In this document: positions 43,533 to 51,770 of the stretch, one piece after another
Layout of the letters: the number at the start of each line of letters is the position of its first letter
Numbering within the stretch: position 1 is the stretch's first letter
NCBI GenBank assembly: GCA_021155205.1
Contig: JAJNPS010000027.1
Span: 1-64,000, forward strand
Reading direction: 5' to 3'
DNA: 64,000 bases
Source: Rhodobacterales bacterium
GTDB taxonomy: Bacteria; Pseudomonadota; Alphaproteobacteria; Rhodobacterales; Rhodobacteraceae
The notes under the pieces: model-generated
Seen by the model: the letters and a program-made list of their open reading frames with translations, nothing else
Told to the model about the DNA's origin: nothing
Databases searched by the model: none
Translations under genes and position numbers: made by a program

Positions 43533-43736
43533 TCAATCCTCCAGCACGAACGTCACCATCATGTTCACCTGCCACGTGACGATCTTGTCGTTCTCCACCG
43601 CCACCTTGTGCTCTTTGACCCAGGCGCCTGACACGCCGCGCAGCGTCTTGGTCGCGCGGGAAATGCCGCTGGCAACGGCGTCTTCAAAGCTTGTGGTCGA
43701 GGTGGCGGAAATTTCGGTGACGCGCGCAACGCTCAT
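43533..43736 (-). CDS. Dodecin family flavin-binding protein
   Basis: The 67-residue protein starts MSVARVTEISATSTTSFEDAV and has GVSGAWVKEHKVAVEN and WQVNMMVTFVLED, matching dodecin, which forms a hollow dodecamer storing riboflavin/FMN. The conserved Trp of GAWV and the Gln of TWQV stack on flavin in known structures. It lies near ribD (riboflavin synthesis), though on the other strand. The preceding 43400-43532 gap contains only short CTCAATCG repeats. Confidence 0.9.
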   Translation of the reverse strand: MSVARVTEISATSTTSFEDAVASGISRATKTLRGVSGAWVKEHKVAVENDKIVTWQVNMMVTFVLED

Positions 43737-43896
43737 GGTGTTCTCCTGGAATTGGCGGGGCACTGGCCCCGGCCTGAACTCCAAGCCTATCACTGCAACC
43801 TCCCAGGCTAAGGGAGAAAGCACGCGGGCCTTTCCCTTGGGCCAAAACCCGCGCGTCCGCGCTGAACCGCCAAATTGAGTCCCCCGCGCCACACCT

Positions 43897-43920
43897 CTTG
43901 CCCCTAGATGCAGGGGCGAG
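43897..43920. promoter_or_regulatory. 9-bp hairpin upstream of nrdR
   Basis: CTTGCCCCT (43897-43905) pairs with AGGGGCGAG (43912-43920) with one G-T pair and a 6-base loop. It lies in the 291-bp gap between dodecin and nrdR, 107 bp before the nrdR start. It may be a dodecin upstream structure or an nrdR leader element. No clear NrdR box was seen. Confidence 0.4.
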
Positions 43921-44027
43921 TACTTCTTTGTGGTCGATATCCGCGCAAGCCCCCTATAGTCAGTGTCGTCACGGGGGGCCACCCCCCGGACTTGAGGCAG
44001 GGACGTTCCAACAGCGAGGAGGTGGCG

Positions 44028-44495
44028 ATGCGTTGCCCATTTTGCGGAAACATCGACACGCAAGTCAAAGACAGCCGCCCGGCCGAGGATCACGTCTCGA
44101 TCCGCCGCCGCCGGTTCTGTCCGGCCTGCGGGGGCCGCTTTACAACCTATGAACGGGTGCAACTGCGCGACCTCGTGGTGATCAAATCCTCCGGCAAGCG
44201 CGAGGATTTCGACCGGACCAAGCTGGAGCGTTCGATCCGCATCGCGATGCAGAAACGCCCCATCGACCCCGAGCGTATCGACCAGATGATCAGCGGCATC
44301 GTGCGGCGACTGGAAAGCCTGGGCGATACCGACATCCCGTCGAAAACCATCGGCGAGATCGTGATGGAAAGCCTGGCGCGGATCGACACTGTGGCCTATG
44401 TGCGGTTTGCCAGCGTTTACAAGAACTTCCAGACCGCCGATGACTTCGACGGATTTGTCTCCGAATTGCGCCCCGGCAACACAGCCGAGGAATGA
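44028..44495 (+). CDS. nrdR: Ribonucleotide reductase regulator NrdR
   Basis: NrdR is an ATP/dATP-sensing repressor of ribonucleotide reductase genes. The 155 residues start with the zinc ribbon MRCPFCGN ... FCPACGG, followed by an ATP-cone domain (LRDLVVIKSSGKREDFDRTK, then YVRFASVYKNF). The nrdR-ribD order is typical of Gram-negatives. AGGAGG lies 8 bp before the ATG. Its stop overlaps ribD by 4 bp. Confidence 0.96.
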   Translation: MRCPFCGNIDTQVKDSRPAEDHVSIRRRRFCPACGGRFTTYERVQLRDLVVIKSSGKREDFDRTKLERSIRIAMQKRPIDPERIDQMISGIVRRLESLGDTDIPSKTIGEIVMESLARIDTVAYVRFASVYKNFQTADDFDGFVSELRPGNTAEE

Positions 44496-45589
44496 CCGCA
44501 CCCTCTGACGCGGATCACATGGTGCATGCGCTGGGACTTGCAGCGCGGGGTCTGGGAAATGTGTGGCCCAACCCGGCGGTCGGCTGTGTGTTGGTGAAGA
44601 ATCACCGCGTCGTCGGGCGCGGCTGGACCCAGCCGGGGGGGAGGCCCCATGCCGAGGTTATGGCGCTGGCGCAGGCCGGGGATGCCGCGCGCGGGACCAC
44701 CGCCTATGTCACCCTCGAACCCTGCGCCCATCACGGCAAAACGCCGCCCTGTGCCGACGCCCTGATCGCCGCCGGTGTCGCCCGCGTCGTCACCGCCCTC
44801 GCCGACCCCGACCCCCGCGTTTCCGGCCAGGGCCATGCGATGCTCCGCGACGCCGGGATCGCCGTGACCGAAGGCGTGATGACGCCCGAGGCCACCCGCA
44901 TCAACGCCGGTTTCCTGAAACGGGTCACAAAAGGCCTTCCCTTCGTCACATTAAAACTTGCAGCCAGCCTCGATGGCCGCACCGCCACAGCGACGGGCGA
45001 AAGCCGCTGGATCACCGGCGCTGGGTCCCGCCGCCGCGTCCACCTGATGCGGATGACCCATGACGCGGTAATGGTCGGCAGCGGCACCGCCCGCGCCGAC
45101 GACCCCGACCTGCGCGTGCGGGAGATGGGAGCAACGCGGCAGCCGGTGCGGATTGTGGTGGACAGCCGGTTGAGCCACGATCCGGCGAGCAGGCTGGGGC
45201 GGACAGCGCGCGAGACGCAGGTCTGGATACTCCACGGCCCAGGCGCCCCTGCTGACCGGAGGGCCGCGTGGGCAGCCACCGGCACGCAACTATTCGAAGT
45301 ACCGACGACCAAGGACGGCCATCTCGACCTCACCTTCGCAATGAGAACACTCGCCGCCGAAGGCCTGACCCGCATCCTCTGCGAAGGCGGCGCGACACTC
45401 GCAGCGGCGCTTGTCCAAACCAATCTGGTTGACGATCTCGCCGTCTTTTCTGCAGGTGCGCTGATCGGTGCCGAAGGTCAGGCCATGCTCGCCCGCTTAG
45501 GCACCACTGCACTCGCCGACGCCCCCCGCCCACGCCTCATCCTGCGCGAGGCCTGTGGCGATGACGCCCTGACCCTCTGGTCCTTCTGA
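44492..45589 (+). CDS. ribD: Bifunctional riboflavin biosynthesis deaminase/reductase
   Basis: RibD deaminates and then reduces the pyrimidine intermediate of riboflavin synthesis. The deaminase half (residues about 1-145) has the zinc motif HAEVMAL with PCAHHGKTPPCADALI. The reductase half has KLAASLDGRTATATGESRW and LRILCEGG-like RILCEGGATLAAAL. The length (365) is normal. It starts with the ATGA overlap to nrdR. Confidence 0.95.
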   Translation: MTAPSDADHMVHALGLAARGLGNVWPNPAVGCVLVKNHRVVGRGWTQPGGRPHAEVMALAQAGDAARGTTAYVTLEPCAHHGKTPPCADALIAAGVARVVTALADPDPRVSGQGHAMLRDAGIAVTEGVMTPEATRINAGFLKRVTKGLPFVTLKLAASLDGRTATATGESRWITGAGSRRRVHLMRMTHDAVMVGSGTARADDPDLRVREMGATRQPVRIVVDSRLSHDPASRLGRTARETQVWILHGPGAPADRRAAWAATGTQLFEVPTTKDGHLDLTFAMRTLAAEGLTRILCEGGATLAAALVQTNLVDDLAVFSAGALIGAEGQAMLARLGTTALADAPRPRLILREACGDDALTLWSF

Positions 45590-45640
45590 CCCCACTCACC
45601 TTTGCACAAATATCCCCGGGGGTCCGGGGGCTGGCGCACC

Positions 45641-46069
45641 TCACCAGCTTCCCGTGTTCCCCATGCTCGCCCAAGGTTCCGCCGGGGCCAGCGCGTCACC
45701 CATCTGCAGCAATTCCACCGACACATTGTCCGGGCTGCGCACGAACGCCATGTGCCCGTCGCGCGGGGGCCGGTTGATCACCACGCCCGCCGCCTGCAGC
45801 GACGCGCACATGTCGTAGATATTCTCCACACCGTAGGCCAGGTGCCCGAAATGGCGGCTGTCCGACGGCAGCCCCGCATCGCCATCCCAGTTATACGTCA
45901 GCTCCACCGGGCACTCCTCCTGCCCCGCCGCCGCCAGGAAGACCAGCGTGAACCGTCCCTTGTCGTTTTCTATCCGCCGCGTCTCTTCCAGCCCCAACAG
46001 CTTGTAGAACGCGATCGACTTGTCCAGGTCCAGCACCCGGACCATCGTGTGCAGGTAACGTACCTTCAT
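45641..46069 (-). CDS. gloA: Glyoxalase I-like lactoylglutathione lyase
   Basis: The 142-residue VOC protein begins MKVRYLHTMVRVLDLDKSIAF with the first metal His, and contains VELTYNWDG (metal Glu), SRHFGHLAYGVENIYDM and SVELLQMGD (the second His and Glu). It probably detoxifies methylglyoxal as the hemithioacetal with glutathione. The last 17 residues (APAEPWASMGNTGSW) are a common tail in this order. Confidence 0.88.
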   Translation of the reverse strand: MKVRYLHTMVRVLDLDKSIAFYKLLGLEETRRIENDKGRFTLVFLAAAGQEECPVELTYNWDGDAGLPSDSRHFGHLAYGVENIYDMCASLQAAGVVINRPPRDGHMAFVRSPDNVSVELLQMGDALAPAEPWASMGNTGSW

Positions 46070-46228
46070 GGCCAACTCCTGATTGATGTCCCCTGATAGC
46101 ACGCCCCCTGCCCCCCGCACCATATCCCCAGAAATCTCACGGGGCCCGACAAACCCCGATTGCCCCGCACCCCCACCAATCGTATCACTGTCGCCAACCG
46201 ATCCCACATCTAGCGCATGGAGGCGACG

Positions 46229-47149
46229 ATGCCCCTCACTCCCGACCAACTGTCGGAAATCGACGCCCAGCGGTCCACTCCCCGCCAAACCCTCCGCGCC
46301 GTCTCCGAAGGGATGGAGGCGCATCTCTACCGCGCGACCCAGGTCCTCGACCACGGCTTCATCCGCGTCATCGACTACATGGGCGACGATGCGGCCATCG
46401 TCCAGGCCGCCCGCGTTTCATATGGGGCGGGGACCAAGCACGTCCAGAACGACGAGGGCCTGATCCGCTACCTGATGCGCCACTGGCACTCCACCCCGTT
46501 CGAGATGTGCGAGGTCAAGCTCCACGTCAAACTCCCCGTTTTCGTCGCCCGCCAATGGATCCGCCACCGCACCGCCAACGTGAACGAATACTCCGCCCGC
46601 TACTCGATCCTCGACCGCGAGTTCTACATCCCCGCCCCCGAACACCTCGCCGCGCAGTCCACCGTCAACAACCAGGGCCGGGGCGAGGTGCTGCAGGGCG
46701 AAGAAGCCGCCCGCGTCCTCGACCTTCTGAAATCCGACGCCAACCGCGCCTATGACCATTACGAGGCGATGCTCTCCCAGGCCCAACCTGACGGAACACC
46801 TCAGCAGGGCCTCGCGCGAGAGCTTGCCCGCATGAACCTGCCCGCCAACATCTACACCCAGTGGTACTGGAAGGTCGACCTGCACAACCTCTTCCACTTC
46901 CTGCGGCTGAGGGCGGATGCCCATGCCCAATACGAGATTCGCGTCTATGCCGAGGCGATTGCGCGGGTGGTCGCCGACTGGGTGCCGCTGGCCTACGCCG
47001 CGTTCGAGGACTACCGGATGGGCGGCGTGACGCTGTCGGCGAAGGCGGTGGAGGTGGTCAGACGGAGGCTTGCGGGAGAGGTAGTGACGCAGGAGACGAG
47101 TGGGATGAGCAAGGGGGAATGGCGGGAATTTGAGGGGGTTTGGGGGTAG
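46229..47149 (+). CDS. thyX: Flavin-dependent thymidylate synthase
   Basis: ThyX makes dTMP from dUMP using FAD, NADPH and methylene-THF. The 306-residue protein carries the signature RHRTANVNEYSARY and the FEMCEVKLHVKLPVFVARQW region. I chose the ATG at 46229 because GGAGG lies 5 bp before it; an upstream ATG at 46217 has no ribosome-binding site. Only 3 bp separate its stop from the start of IS5-like remnant DNA at 47153. Confidence 0.95.
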   Translation: MPLTPDQLSEIDAQRSTPRQTLRAVSEGMEAHLYRATQVLDHGFIRVIDYMGDDAAIVQAARVSYGAGTKHVQNDEGLIRYLMRHWHSTPFEMCEVKLHVKLPVFVARQWIRHRTANVNEYSARYSILDREFYIPAPEHLAAQSTVNNQGRGEVLQGEEAARVLDLLKSDANRAYDHYEAMLSQAQPDGTPQQGLARELARMNLPANIYTQWYWKVDLHNLFHFLRLRADAHAQYEIRVYAEAIARVVADWVPLAYAAFEDYRMGGVTLSAKAVEVVRRRLAGEVVTQETSGMSKGEWREFEGVWG

Positions 47150-47152
47150 ATA

Positions 47153-47343
47153 GGCGTTGATGCACAACTCTGTTCGCAAAGGATTCACAACGTGAATCCA
47201 TGCGGCTGGACAGGCGGGATGAGCAAACCAACAGCCGCCCGCTACCGCACCACGAACTGGTCCGGCTACAGCGCCTCACTGAAGAAGCGTGGTTCTCTGC
47301 TGATCTGGCTGGACAAGGACATGACCTGGCTCGCGCCGCCGGA
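47153..47343 (+). mobile_element. 5' remnant of an IS5-family element
   Basis: The left end reads GGCGTTGATGCACAACTCTG (47153-47172), similar in style to the terminus at 942-960. From 47220 the frame gives MSKPTAARYRTTNWSGY and LLIWLDKDMTWLAPP, the N-terminus of an IS5 transposase related to the one at the left edge of the window. A GGATTCAC/GTGAATCC inverted repeat at 47182-47200 also has a counterpart in the left element. The rest of the element is missing; at about 47343 the sequence passes into the RAYT remnant. Confidence 0.75.
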
Positions 47344-47641
47344 TACGGCTTGCCCGGCGGTCCTCGACCGGCACTGCCCGGGTGAACCGCGCCTTGATCA
47401 CACTCCATCGTGTGGAAAAATCCCTGTCTCCCTCCGGCAACGTCCACACGGCGTGCATGTGATCCGGCAACACCACCCATGCGTCGATCCGGAACGGCCG
47501 TTCGGCCTTCGTCACCCGCACCGCCTGCCTCAGCACGTCGATATGCTGGACCAACGTCCGCGCCCCCCGGTCGGCCAAAACCACCGTGAAGAACACCGAC
47601 GCTCCTGGAACCCTGGGACGGATATACGCGGACATACCCAA
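47344..47641 (-). pseudogene. REP-associated tyrosine transposase (RAYT), C-terminus lost
   Basis: The minus-strand reading has YIRPRVPGASVFFTVVLADR, then VLPDHMHAVWTLPEGD, which includes the HUH-type His-hydrophobic-His metal motif, and IKARFTRAVP. This is the IS200-like RAYT fold, which moves or organises REP palindromes. The conserved C-terminal segment (IWQRRFWEH in relatives) is missing where the IS5 remnant adjoins, at about 47343. I saw no REP-like array nearby. Confidence 0.72.
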
Positions 47642-47704
47642 ACCCTGCCCGACTCACTGTTAACAGCCTGTTACCCACCGCCCCCTTGCCAAAATCCCCA
47701 TTTC

Positions 47705-47714
47705 AATGTACATT
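47705..47714. promoter_or_regulatory. AATGTACATT palindrome, candidate antitoxin operator
   Basis: A perfect 10-bp palindrome lies 29 bp before the antitoxin start in an AT-rich stretch. Phd-type antitoxins repress their own operon through such palindromes. Confidence 0.5.
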
Positions 47715-47743
47715 CCACCACACATCACAGGACACACCGCACC

Positions 47744-47992
47744 ATGACCCGCCTCCTCACCCCCCACATCGCCACGATGACCGAGCTTCGCGAACCACAC
47801 AAAGTCCTCGAACGCTCCGGCGGCAAGCCGGTGGCGATCCTCAAGAATTCCGCCGTGGTGGGCTACCTTGTCCCCGAGGAGGCGGTGAACATGGTCGAAC
47901 ACCGCGTCGCCACGCGGGAAGAGGTGATGGCCTACCTGGAAGCCAGCCGTGAGCGTGTTCAACCCGTCCTCGATTACCTCAAAGACAAGTGA
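47744..47992 (+). CDS. phd: Antitoxin of Phd/YefM type
   Basis: The 82-residue protein has a Phd/YefM fold: ATMTELREPHKVLERSGGKP, VAILKNSAVVGYLVPEEAVN. The C-terminal ERVQPVLDYLKDK would wrap and inhibit the toxin. It is followed by the toxin gene with a 4-bp GTGA overlap. The pair sits on mobile-looking DNA next to IS and RAYT remnants. Confidence 0.88.
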   Translation: MTRLLTPHIATMTELREPHKVLERSGGKPVAILKNSAVVGYLVPEEAVNMVEHRVATREEVMAYLEASRERVQPVLDYLKDK

Positions 47993-48366
47993 CCTACGCT
48001 CTTCTGTCTGTCGAACTGGTCGACGACCTTCACGATGCCGTTCTGAACCCCGGCGAACTTCCGGGCCGGGCGCGCGACAAGTCCTTGGACTCGGCGCTTG
48101 CCCGAGTCGACAACCGCCTCGCTTATGGCCTGATCAACGACGTATTCGACCTTGCCGCCGCCTATGCGATGGCCGTCGCACGCGGCCACTGCTTCAACGA
48201 TGGCAACAAGCGAACCGCGTTCCGGGTGATGGATGCCTGCCTCGTGTTGAACGGCATCACCGTTCTCTGGGATACTGAGGAAATCGGCCAGATCATCATC
48301 CGCTGCGCCCAAGGGCTGATGGAGGATGGCGACCTCGCCGACTGGCTGCGCGACAAAGAGGGCTGA
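47989..48366 (+). CDS. doc: Death-on-curing toxin (Doc/Fic family)
   Basis: The 125-residue protein has the Fic motif HCFNDGNKRTAFRVM; in Doc proteins this domain phosphorylates elongation factor Tu and arrests translation. All key positions (His, Phe, Asp, Asn, Lys, Arg) are present, so it should be active. It begins with GTG at 47989. Most Doc proteins have H-x-F-x-D-A-N-K-R-T; the Gly here matches the classical Fic pattern. Confidence 0.9.
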   Translation: MTYALLSVELVDDLHDAVLNPGELPGRARDKSLDSALARVDNRLAYGLINDVFDLAAAYAMAVARGHCFNDGNKRTAFRVMDACLVLNGITVLWDTEEIGQIIIRCAQGLMEDGDLADWLRDKEG

Positions 48367-48423
48367 CCCTACCCGCCGCCGCCTCTCGCCCTACCTTTTC
48401 CCGAAACACCGGAGGCCGCCCCC

Positions 48424-48819
48424 ATGCAAACCCTGACCCTGTATCTCTCCACCGCCGTCGTCTTCCTGATCCTTGACGGCATCATGCTGACGCTGGTGAT
48501 GAAGCCGCTTTTCATCCGCCATATCGGCCCCCTGATGATCGAGCCGATCCGCTATGTTCCGGCGGGACTGTTCTATGCGGCCTATGTCGCGGGTCTGATC
48601 ACCCTCGTCTCGCTGCCTGCGCTGAAGACCGGCGCGCCGATCTGGGTCCCGGCGGCGATCATCGGCGCGATGGCATACGGCACCTATGAGTTCACCAGCT
48701 ATGCCATCATGCGCGACTGGAACCCTGCGATGGTGGCGACCGATTTCCTGTGGGGGACGTTTCTGACCGCCTTTTCCGCCTGGGCCGGGGTGACGATCAC
48801 GCGCGCATTGGTGCCTTGA
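48424..48819 (+). CDS. DUF2177 membrane protein
   Basis: The 131-residue protein has four membrane helices (LYLSTAVVFLILDGIMLTLV, AAYVAGLITLVSLPAL, VPAAIIGAMAYGTYEFTSYA, TDFLWGTFLTAFSAWAGVTI) and the conserved YGTYEFTSYA and ATDFLWG segments of DUF2177. The family is widespread but uncharacterised. It appears to be transcribed alone. Confidence 0.9.
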   Translation: MQTLTLYLSTAVVFLILDGIMLTLVMKPLFIRHIGPLMIEPIRYVPAGLFYAAYVAGLITLVSLPALKTGAPIWVPAAIIGAMAYGTYEFTSYAIMRDWNPAMVATDFLWGTFLTAFSAWAGVTITRALVP

Positions 48820-48837
48820 CCGCCCTGCCATTGTTCA

Positions 48838-48857
48838 ACATCTGTCGTGACAGATGT
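48838..48857. promoter_or_regulatory. 20-bp perfect inverted repeat between the DUF2177 and ArsC-like genes
   Basis: ACATCTGTC, two bases, then GACAGATGT form a perfect palindrome 38 bp before the ArsC-like start. It may be an operator, or the terminator of the DUF2177 gene, although no T-run follows. Shorter GTCCGAC repeats follow it. Confidence 0.5.
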
Positions 48858-48895
48858 CCGACGCGTGTCCGACAGCAATCCGACGAAAGCCCGCC

Positions 48896-49222
48896 ATGAT
48901 TCTTTACGGCATCTCGACCTGCGAAACCTGCAAAAAGGCGATCAGGACGCTGGAGGCCGCGGGCCACAAAATCACATTCCGCGACATCCGGGCCAACCCG
49001 CTGTCGACGGCTGAAATTTCAGCAATTGTCCAGGAATTCGGCGACCGGGTGATCAACAAGCAGTCGACAACCTACCGCAGCTTCAGTGATTTCCTGCGGA
49101 TGTCCGAGGCGGAAGAGCAGATCGCCGCCCAACCGACGGTTATGAAGCGCCCGCTGATTCACGCGGACGGCAAGTGGTACGTTGGCTGGGACGATGCCGT
49201 CCAAACCGCACTTCTCGGCTGA
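48896..49222 (+). CDS. ArsC/Spx family protein
   Basis: The 108-residue thioredoxin-like protein starts MILYGISTCETCKKAIRTLE (Cys-x-x-Cys) and has KRPLIHADGKWYVGW with the conserved Arg-Pro. This matches the YffB/Spx/ArsC-like subgroup. True arsenate reductases have the three-Arg pattern; here only part is clear, and there are no ars genes nearby, so a general glutathione-dependent thiol reductase is as likely. The ATG gives the family start. Confidence 0.82.
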   Translation: MILYGISTCETCKKAIRTLEAAGHKITFRDIRANPLSTAEISAIVQEFGDRVINKQSTTYRSFSDFLRMSEAEEQIAAQPTVMKRPLIHADGKWYVGWDDAVQTALLG

Positions 49223-49261
49223 CCGGGACCTGACGCAGCTGGCGGATCGGCCCGCGGCGGA

Positions 49262-49468
49262 TCAAAGCAGTCGAAGATCGCCTGCCGACGACCGGCCATC
49301 GCGGCCAGACAGCAGTTCGAACCCGATTTTCTGGTTGTCGTTCAGGCTCTTGAGCCCCGCCCGCTCCACCGCCGAGATATGCACAAAGATGTCCTTGCCG
49401 CCATCATCCGGCGCGATGAAGCCGTAGCCCTTGGTGGTGTTGAACCATTTCACGGTGCCCGTCGGCAT
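49262..49468 (-). CDS. Cold-shock protein
   Basis: The 68-residue protein begins MPTGTVKWFNTTKGYGFIAP (RNP-1 KGYGFI) and has DIFVHISAVE (RNP-2), the single-stranded nucleic-acid-binding cold-shock domain. It lies 39 bp from the ArsC-like gene end. A 139-bp gap follows before bufD; its leader is likely to contain 5'-UTR structure, but I can point to none with certainty. Confidence 0.93.
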   Translation of the reverse strand: MPTGTVKWFNTTKGYGFIAPDDGGKDIFVHISAVERAGLKSLNDNQKIGFELLSGRDGRSSAGDLRLL

Positions 49469-49607
49469 GCCGCTTCTCCTTTGTCCGTTAGCCCCCCGGG
49501 CACCATTGCCGCGGGCCGTGCAGCAAATTCCTTAGGGCCTTCGGTCTGCGAGGCGGTCGGGAAATCTGTCTTCACTGCGCAAAATGATGCCAAGGATTCT
49601 CTGAAAA

Positions 49608-50147
49608 TCAAGCCGCAAGGCGAACAATTGCCGCCCCGAGCACGCGATCCGCCGAGAACGGACCAGCCCCTTTCAGGACCAGAACCGCCAGCAGGAACAG
49701 CCAGAACGCCCGCTGGTCCAGGATCACCGCGTCCGAGGCACGGTCGAACCAGGCACCCGCGCCGACCCCATGGCCGACGATGTCGGTCAGGCTTTGCACC
49801 AGCACGAAGCCGATCATCCCCAGTGCCGCAAGCCGGGTGAAGAGGCCGATCAGGATCAGCGCGGGCAGCAGGAACTCGGACCACGCCCCGGCAAGGACGA
49901 CCAGCCCGTGCCAGAGACCAAGCTGTCCGGGATCGAACCCGACAGCTTCGAAGGCGCGGGGGAATATCTGGCCATAGGCCCCGGCAGAGGGCAGGAAGGG
50001 CCCGTCCAGCTTCGTCAGGGCCGAGGCCCAGAAATACCCTGCCAGCACCCCGGCGAAGACCAACCTGGCGAGGCTTGGCAGCAACCAGTCGGCCTGGCGA
50101 CCGGAGACCGCAACCATTTGATCGTAAATCCGGAAAATGCGGGTCAT
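49608..50147 (-). CDS. bufD: DoxX-family membrane protein of the bufferin operon
   Basis: The 179-residue protein has four to five membrane helices (SLARLVFAGVLAGYFWASAL, LVVLAGAWSEFLLPALILIG, RLAALGMIGFVLVQSLTDIV, AFWLFLLAVLVLKGAG) typical of DoxX. In bufferin operons a DoxX member (BufD) accompanies the precursor and the biosynthetic pair; its precise task is unknown but probably membrane-related redox or export. It overlaps bufC by 4 bp and is the last gene of the operon. Confidence 0.85.
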   Translation of the reverse strand: MTRIFRIYDQMVAVSGRQADWLLPSLARLVFAGVLAGYFWASALTKLDGPFLPSAGAYGQIFPRAFEAVGFDPGQLGLWHGLVVLAGAWSEFLLPALILIGLFTRLAALGMIGFVLVQSLTDIVGHGVGAGAWFDRASDAVILDQRAFWLFLLAVLVLKGAGPFSADRVLGAAIVRLAA

Positions 50148-50875
50148 GCGGCTGCTCCGATGATGGCGCGGTTCGAGATCAGGAGGGCGAGAAGAACCGA
50201 CAGATCAACAGTCCCGCCCGCCATGTCCAAACTGTCGCCCAGGGTCCGGCCTTCCAGAAGCCCGGCCAGGAACGCCGCGGTTCCGGGCGGCAATGGCCAG
50301 GGCCGCGGGTCGAACTCGGGCCGCAGCACCACGACATCCTGGACCACAGCTTGCGGCGCAGGGCCGCTTTCGTGGTTCGCCGCCCAGATCGCATGGACCG
50401 GCCAGCGCGACCGGACAACCCGCAAGGACGGGGCAAGGGTCAGGCGCAGGCTGGCGATGTCCTCGCCCAGAAGCCGCTGAAACTCGGCCTCCGGCAGGGG
50501 CGCGCTGTCGGCGGCGTGGTAGCTTTCGCGTATTGCCTGATCCAGCCGGGCTACATCGGGCAGATAGGCCAGATGTGCAACCTGCCGGAAACCTGCCAGA
50601 AATTCTGGCATCGCCGCGCCATAAAGCATCAGTATCCGCGATGTCGGCGGATGGGCCCGCAGGAACTCTCGGGCCATGGCGGCGAAGAAATCGTCGCCGA
50701 CAAGCTTGCGCACCGTCGGGAAAGCCGCCTCCAAAGCGCTGGTCAGCGACGAGAAGACATTGTTGCGATAGACCGCGAACCGCTTTGGCGCGGGACGGCC
50801 GAGGGGATCGACCAGCCCCGCGGGAACGGCGGCATCGGGGTCGAGCAGCGCACGGGCAAACTGTGATTGGGTCAT
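50144..50875 (-). CDS. bufC: DUF2063 partner protein of the bufferin maturase
   Basis: The 243-residue protein has an N-terminal DUF2063 domain (SQFARALLDPDAAVPAGL, KRFAVYRNNVFSSLTSALEA, FFAAMAREFLRAHPP). Similar partners (MbnC, TglH-associated, BufC) bind the precursor leader and present it to the DUF692 enzyme. The YRNNV and FPxV(R/K)xLVGDxFF segments are conserved features. It overlaps bufB and bufD by 4 bp on each side. Confidence 0.88.
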   Translation of the reverse strand: MTQSQFARALLDPDAAVPAGLVDPLGRPAPKRFAVYRNNVFSSLTSALEAAFPTVRKLVGDDFFAAMAREFLRAHPPTSRILMLYGAAMPEFLAGFRQVAHLAYLPDVARLDQAIRESYHAADSAPLPEAEFQRLLGEDIASLRLTLAPSLRVVRSRWPVHAIWAANHESGPAPQAVVQDVVVLRPEFDPRPWPLPPGTAAFLAGLLEGRTLGDSLDMAGGTVDLSVLLALLISNRAIIGAAA

Positions 50876-51723
50876 GCGACAGGCTCCAGGATCGTGGCGG
50901 CACGGGCGGCCTCCGATGCAAGCACTGCCCAGTCGGGGACATCATTGTCCCATTCGATCAGCGTCGGGCGGGGTCCGGCGCGGCGAATGACCTGTGCATA
51001 AAGCGCCCAGACCGGGTCAACGACTTCGGTTCCGTGGCTGTCGATCAGCAAGGGGTTGCCGTGGTCATCGCGGTCCTCGTGATGCCCGCCAAGATGGATC
51101 TCGCCCACGGCAGAAAGCGGGAAGGCGTCCAGATACCCCAGTGGATCGTAATTCTGATTGGTGCCGGAGACATAGACGTTGTTCACATCCAGCAGAAGGC
51201 CGCAGCCGGTGCGGCGCACGACTTCGGCCAGAAAATCCGTCTCGGCCATCGCCGTGTCGCTGAACGCGATATAGGTCGAGGGGTTTTCCAGCAGCATCCG
51301 GCGACCCAGAACGTCTTGCACTTCGTTGATATGGGCTGCGACCCGGGACAGGGTGGCGGGCGTGTAGGGCAAGGGCAGCAGATCATTGAGATAAGCCCCG
51401 TCATGGGTCGACCAGGCCAGATGTTCGGAGAAGCTGGCCGGTTTCAGCCAGGTGCAAAGCTGCTTCAGGCGGGCCAGATGGTCGCGGTCCAGGGGGCTTT
51501 CACCACCGATCGACAGGCCCACACCGTGGACCGAAATGGGGAAGCGGTCGGCCAGATGGCGCAGCTGCGCCAGCGGACGCCCGCCCGCGCCCATGTAGTT
51601 CTCGGCGTGAATCTCCAGCCAGCCGACCGGGCCGGGGTCCGCCGTGATGGCGGCGAAATGCTGCGGCTTGTAGCCGACGCCCGGTTTCACCGGCAATCCG
51701 TTTGCGCTTTGATCCAGCATCAC
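50872..51723 (-). CDS. bufB: DUF692 multinuclear non-heme iron maturase
   Basis: The 283-residue TIM-barrel protein belongs to the MNIO (DUF692) family, which oxidatively modifies cysteines of ribosomal peptides. Ligand-like residues are visible in order: WLEIHAENYMG, ISVHGVGLSIGG, SEHLAWSTHDG, LLENPSTY, LLLDVNNVYVSG, GEIHLGGHHE, DSHGTEVVDPVW and LIEWDNDVP. All the His/Asp/Glu positions expected for a two- or three-iron centre seem to be present. It lies 47 bp after the precursor gene and overlaps bufC by 4 bp. Confidence 0.92.
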   Translation of the reverse strand: MMLDQSANGLPVKPGVGYKPQHFAAITADPGPVGWLEIHAENYMGAGGRPLAQLRHLADRFPISVHGVGLSIGGESPLDRDHLARLKQLCTWLKPASFSEHLAWSTHDGAYLNDLLPLPYTPATLSRVAAHINEVQDVLGRRMLLENPSTYIAFSDTAMAETDFLAEVVRRTGCGLLLDVNNVYVSGTNQNYDPLGYLDAFPLSAVGEIHLGGHHEDRDDHGNPLLIDSHGTEVVDPVWALYAQVIRRAGPRPTLIEWDNDVPDWAVLASEAARAATILEPVA

Positions 51724-51770
51724 ATCCCCCGATGGTTGCCCCCGGCCCTGGCGGGTCGGGGGAGGTGGCT

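Noticed and set aside
43936..44027. NrdR box upstream of nrdR
   Set aside because: CCCTATAG is present but no pair of ACANTATATNNTGT-like boxes could be recognised.
48896..49222. Part of an arsenic resistance operon
   Set aside because: Only one ArsC-like gene, with no arsR, arsB/acr3 or arsH around it; the sequence fits the general Spx/YffB group as well.
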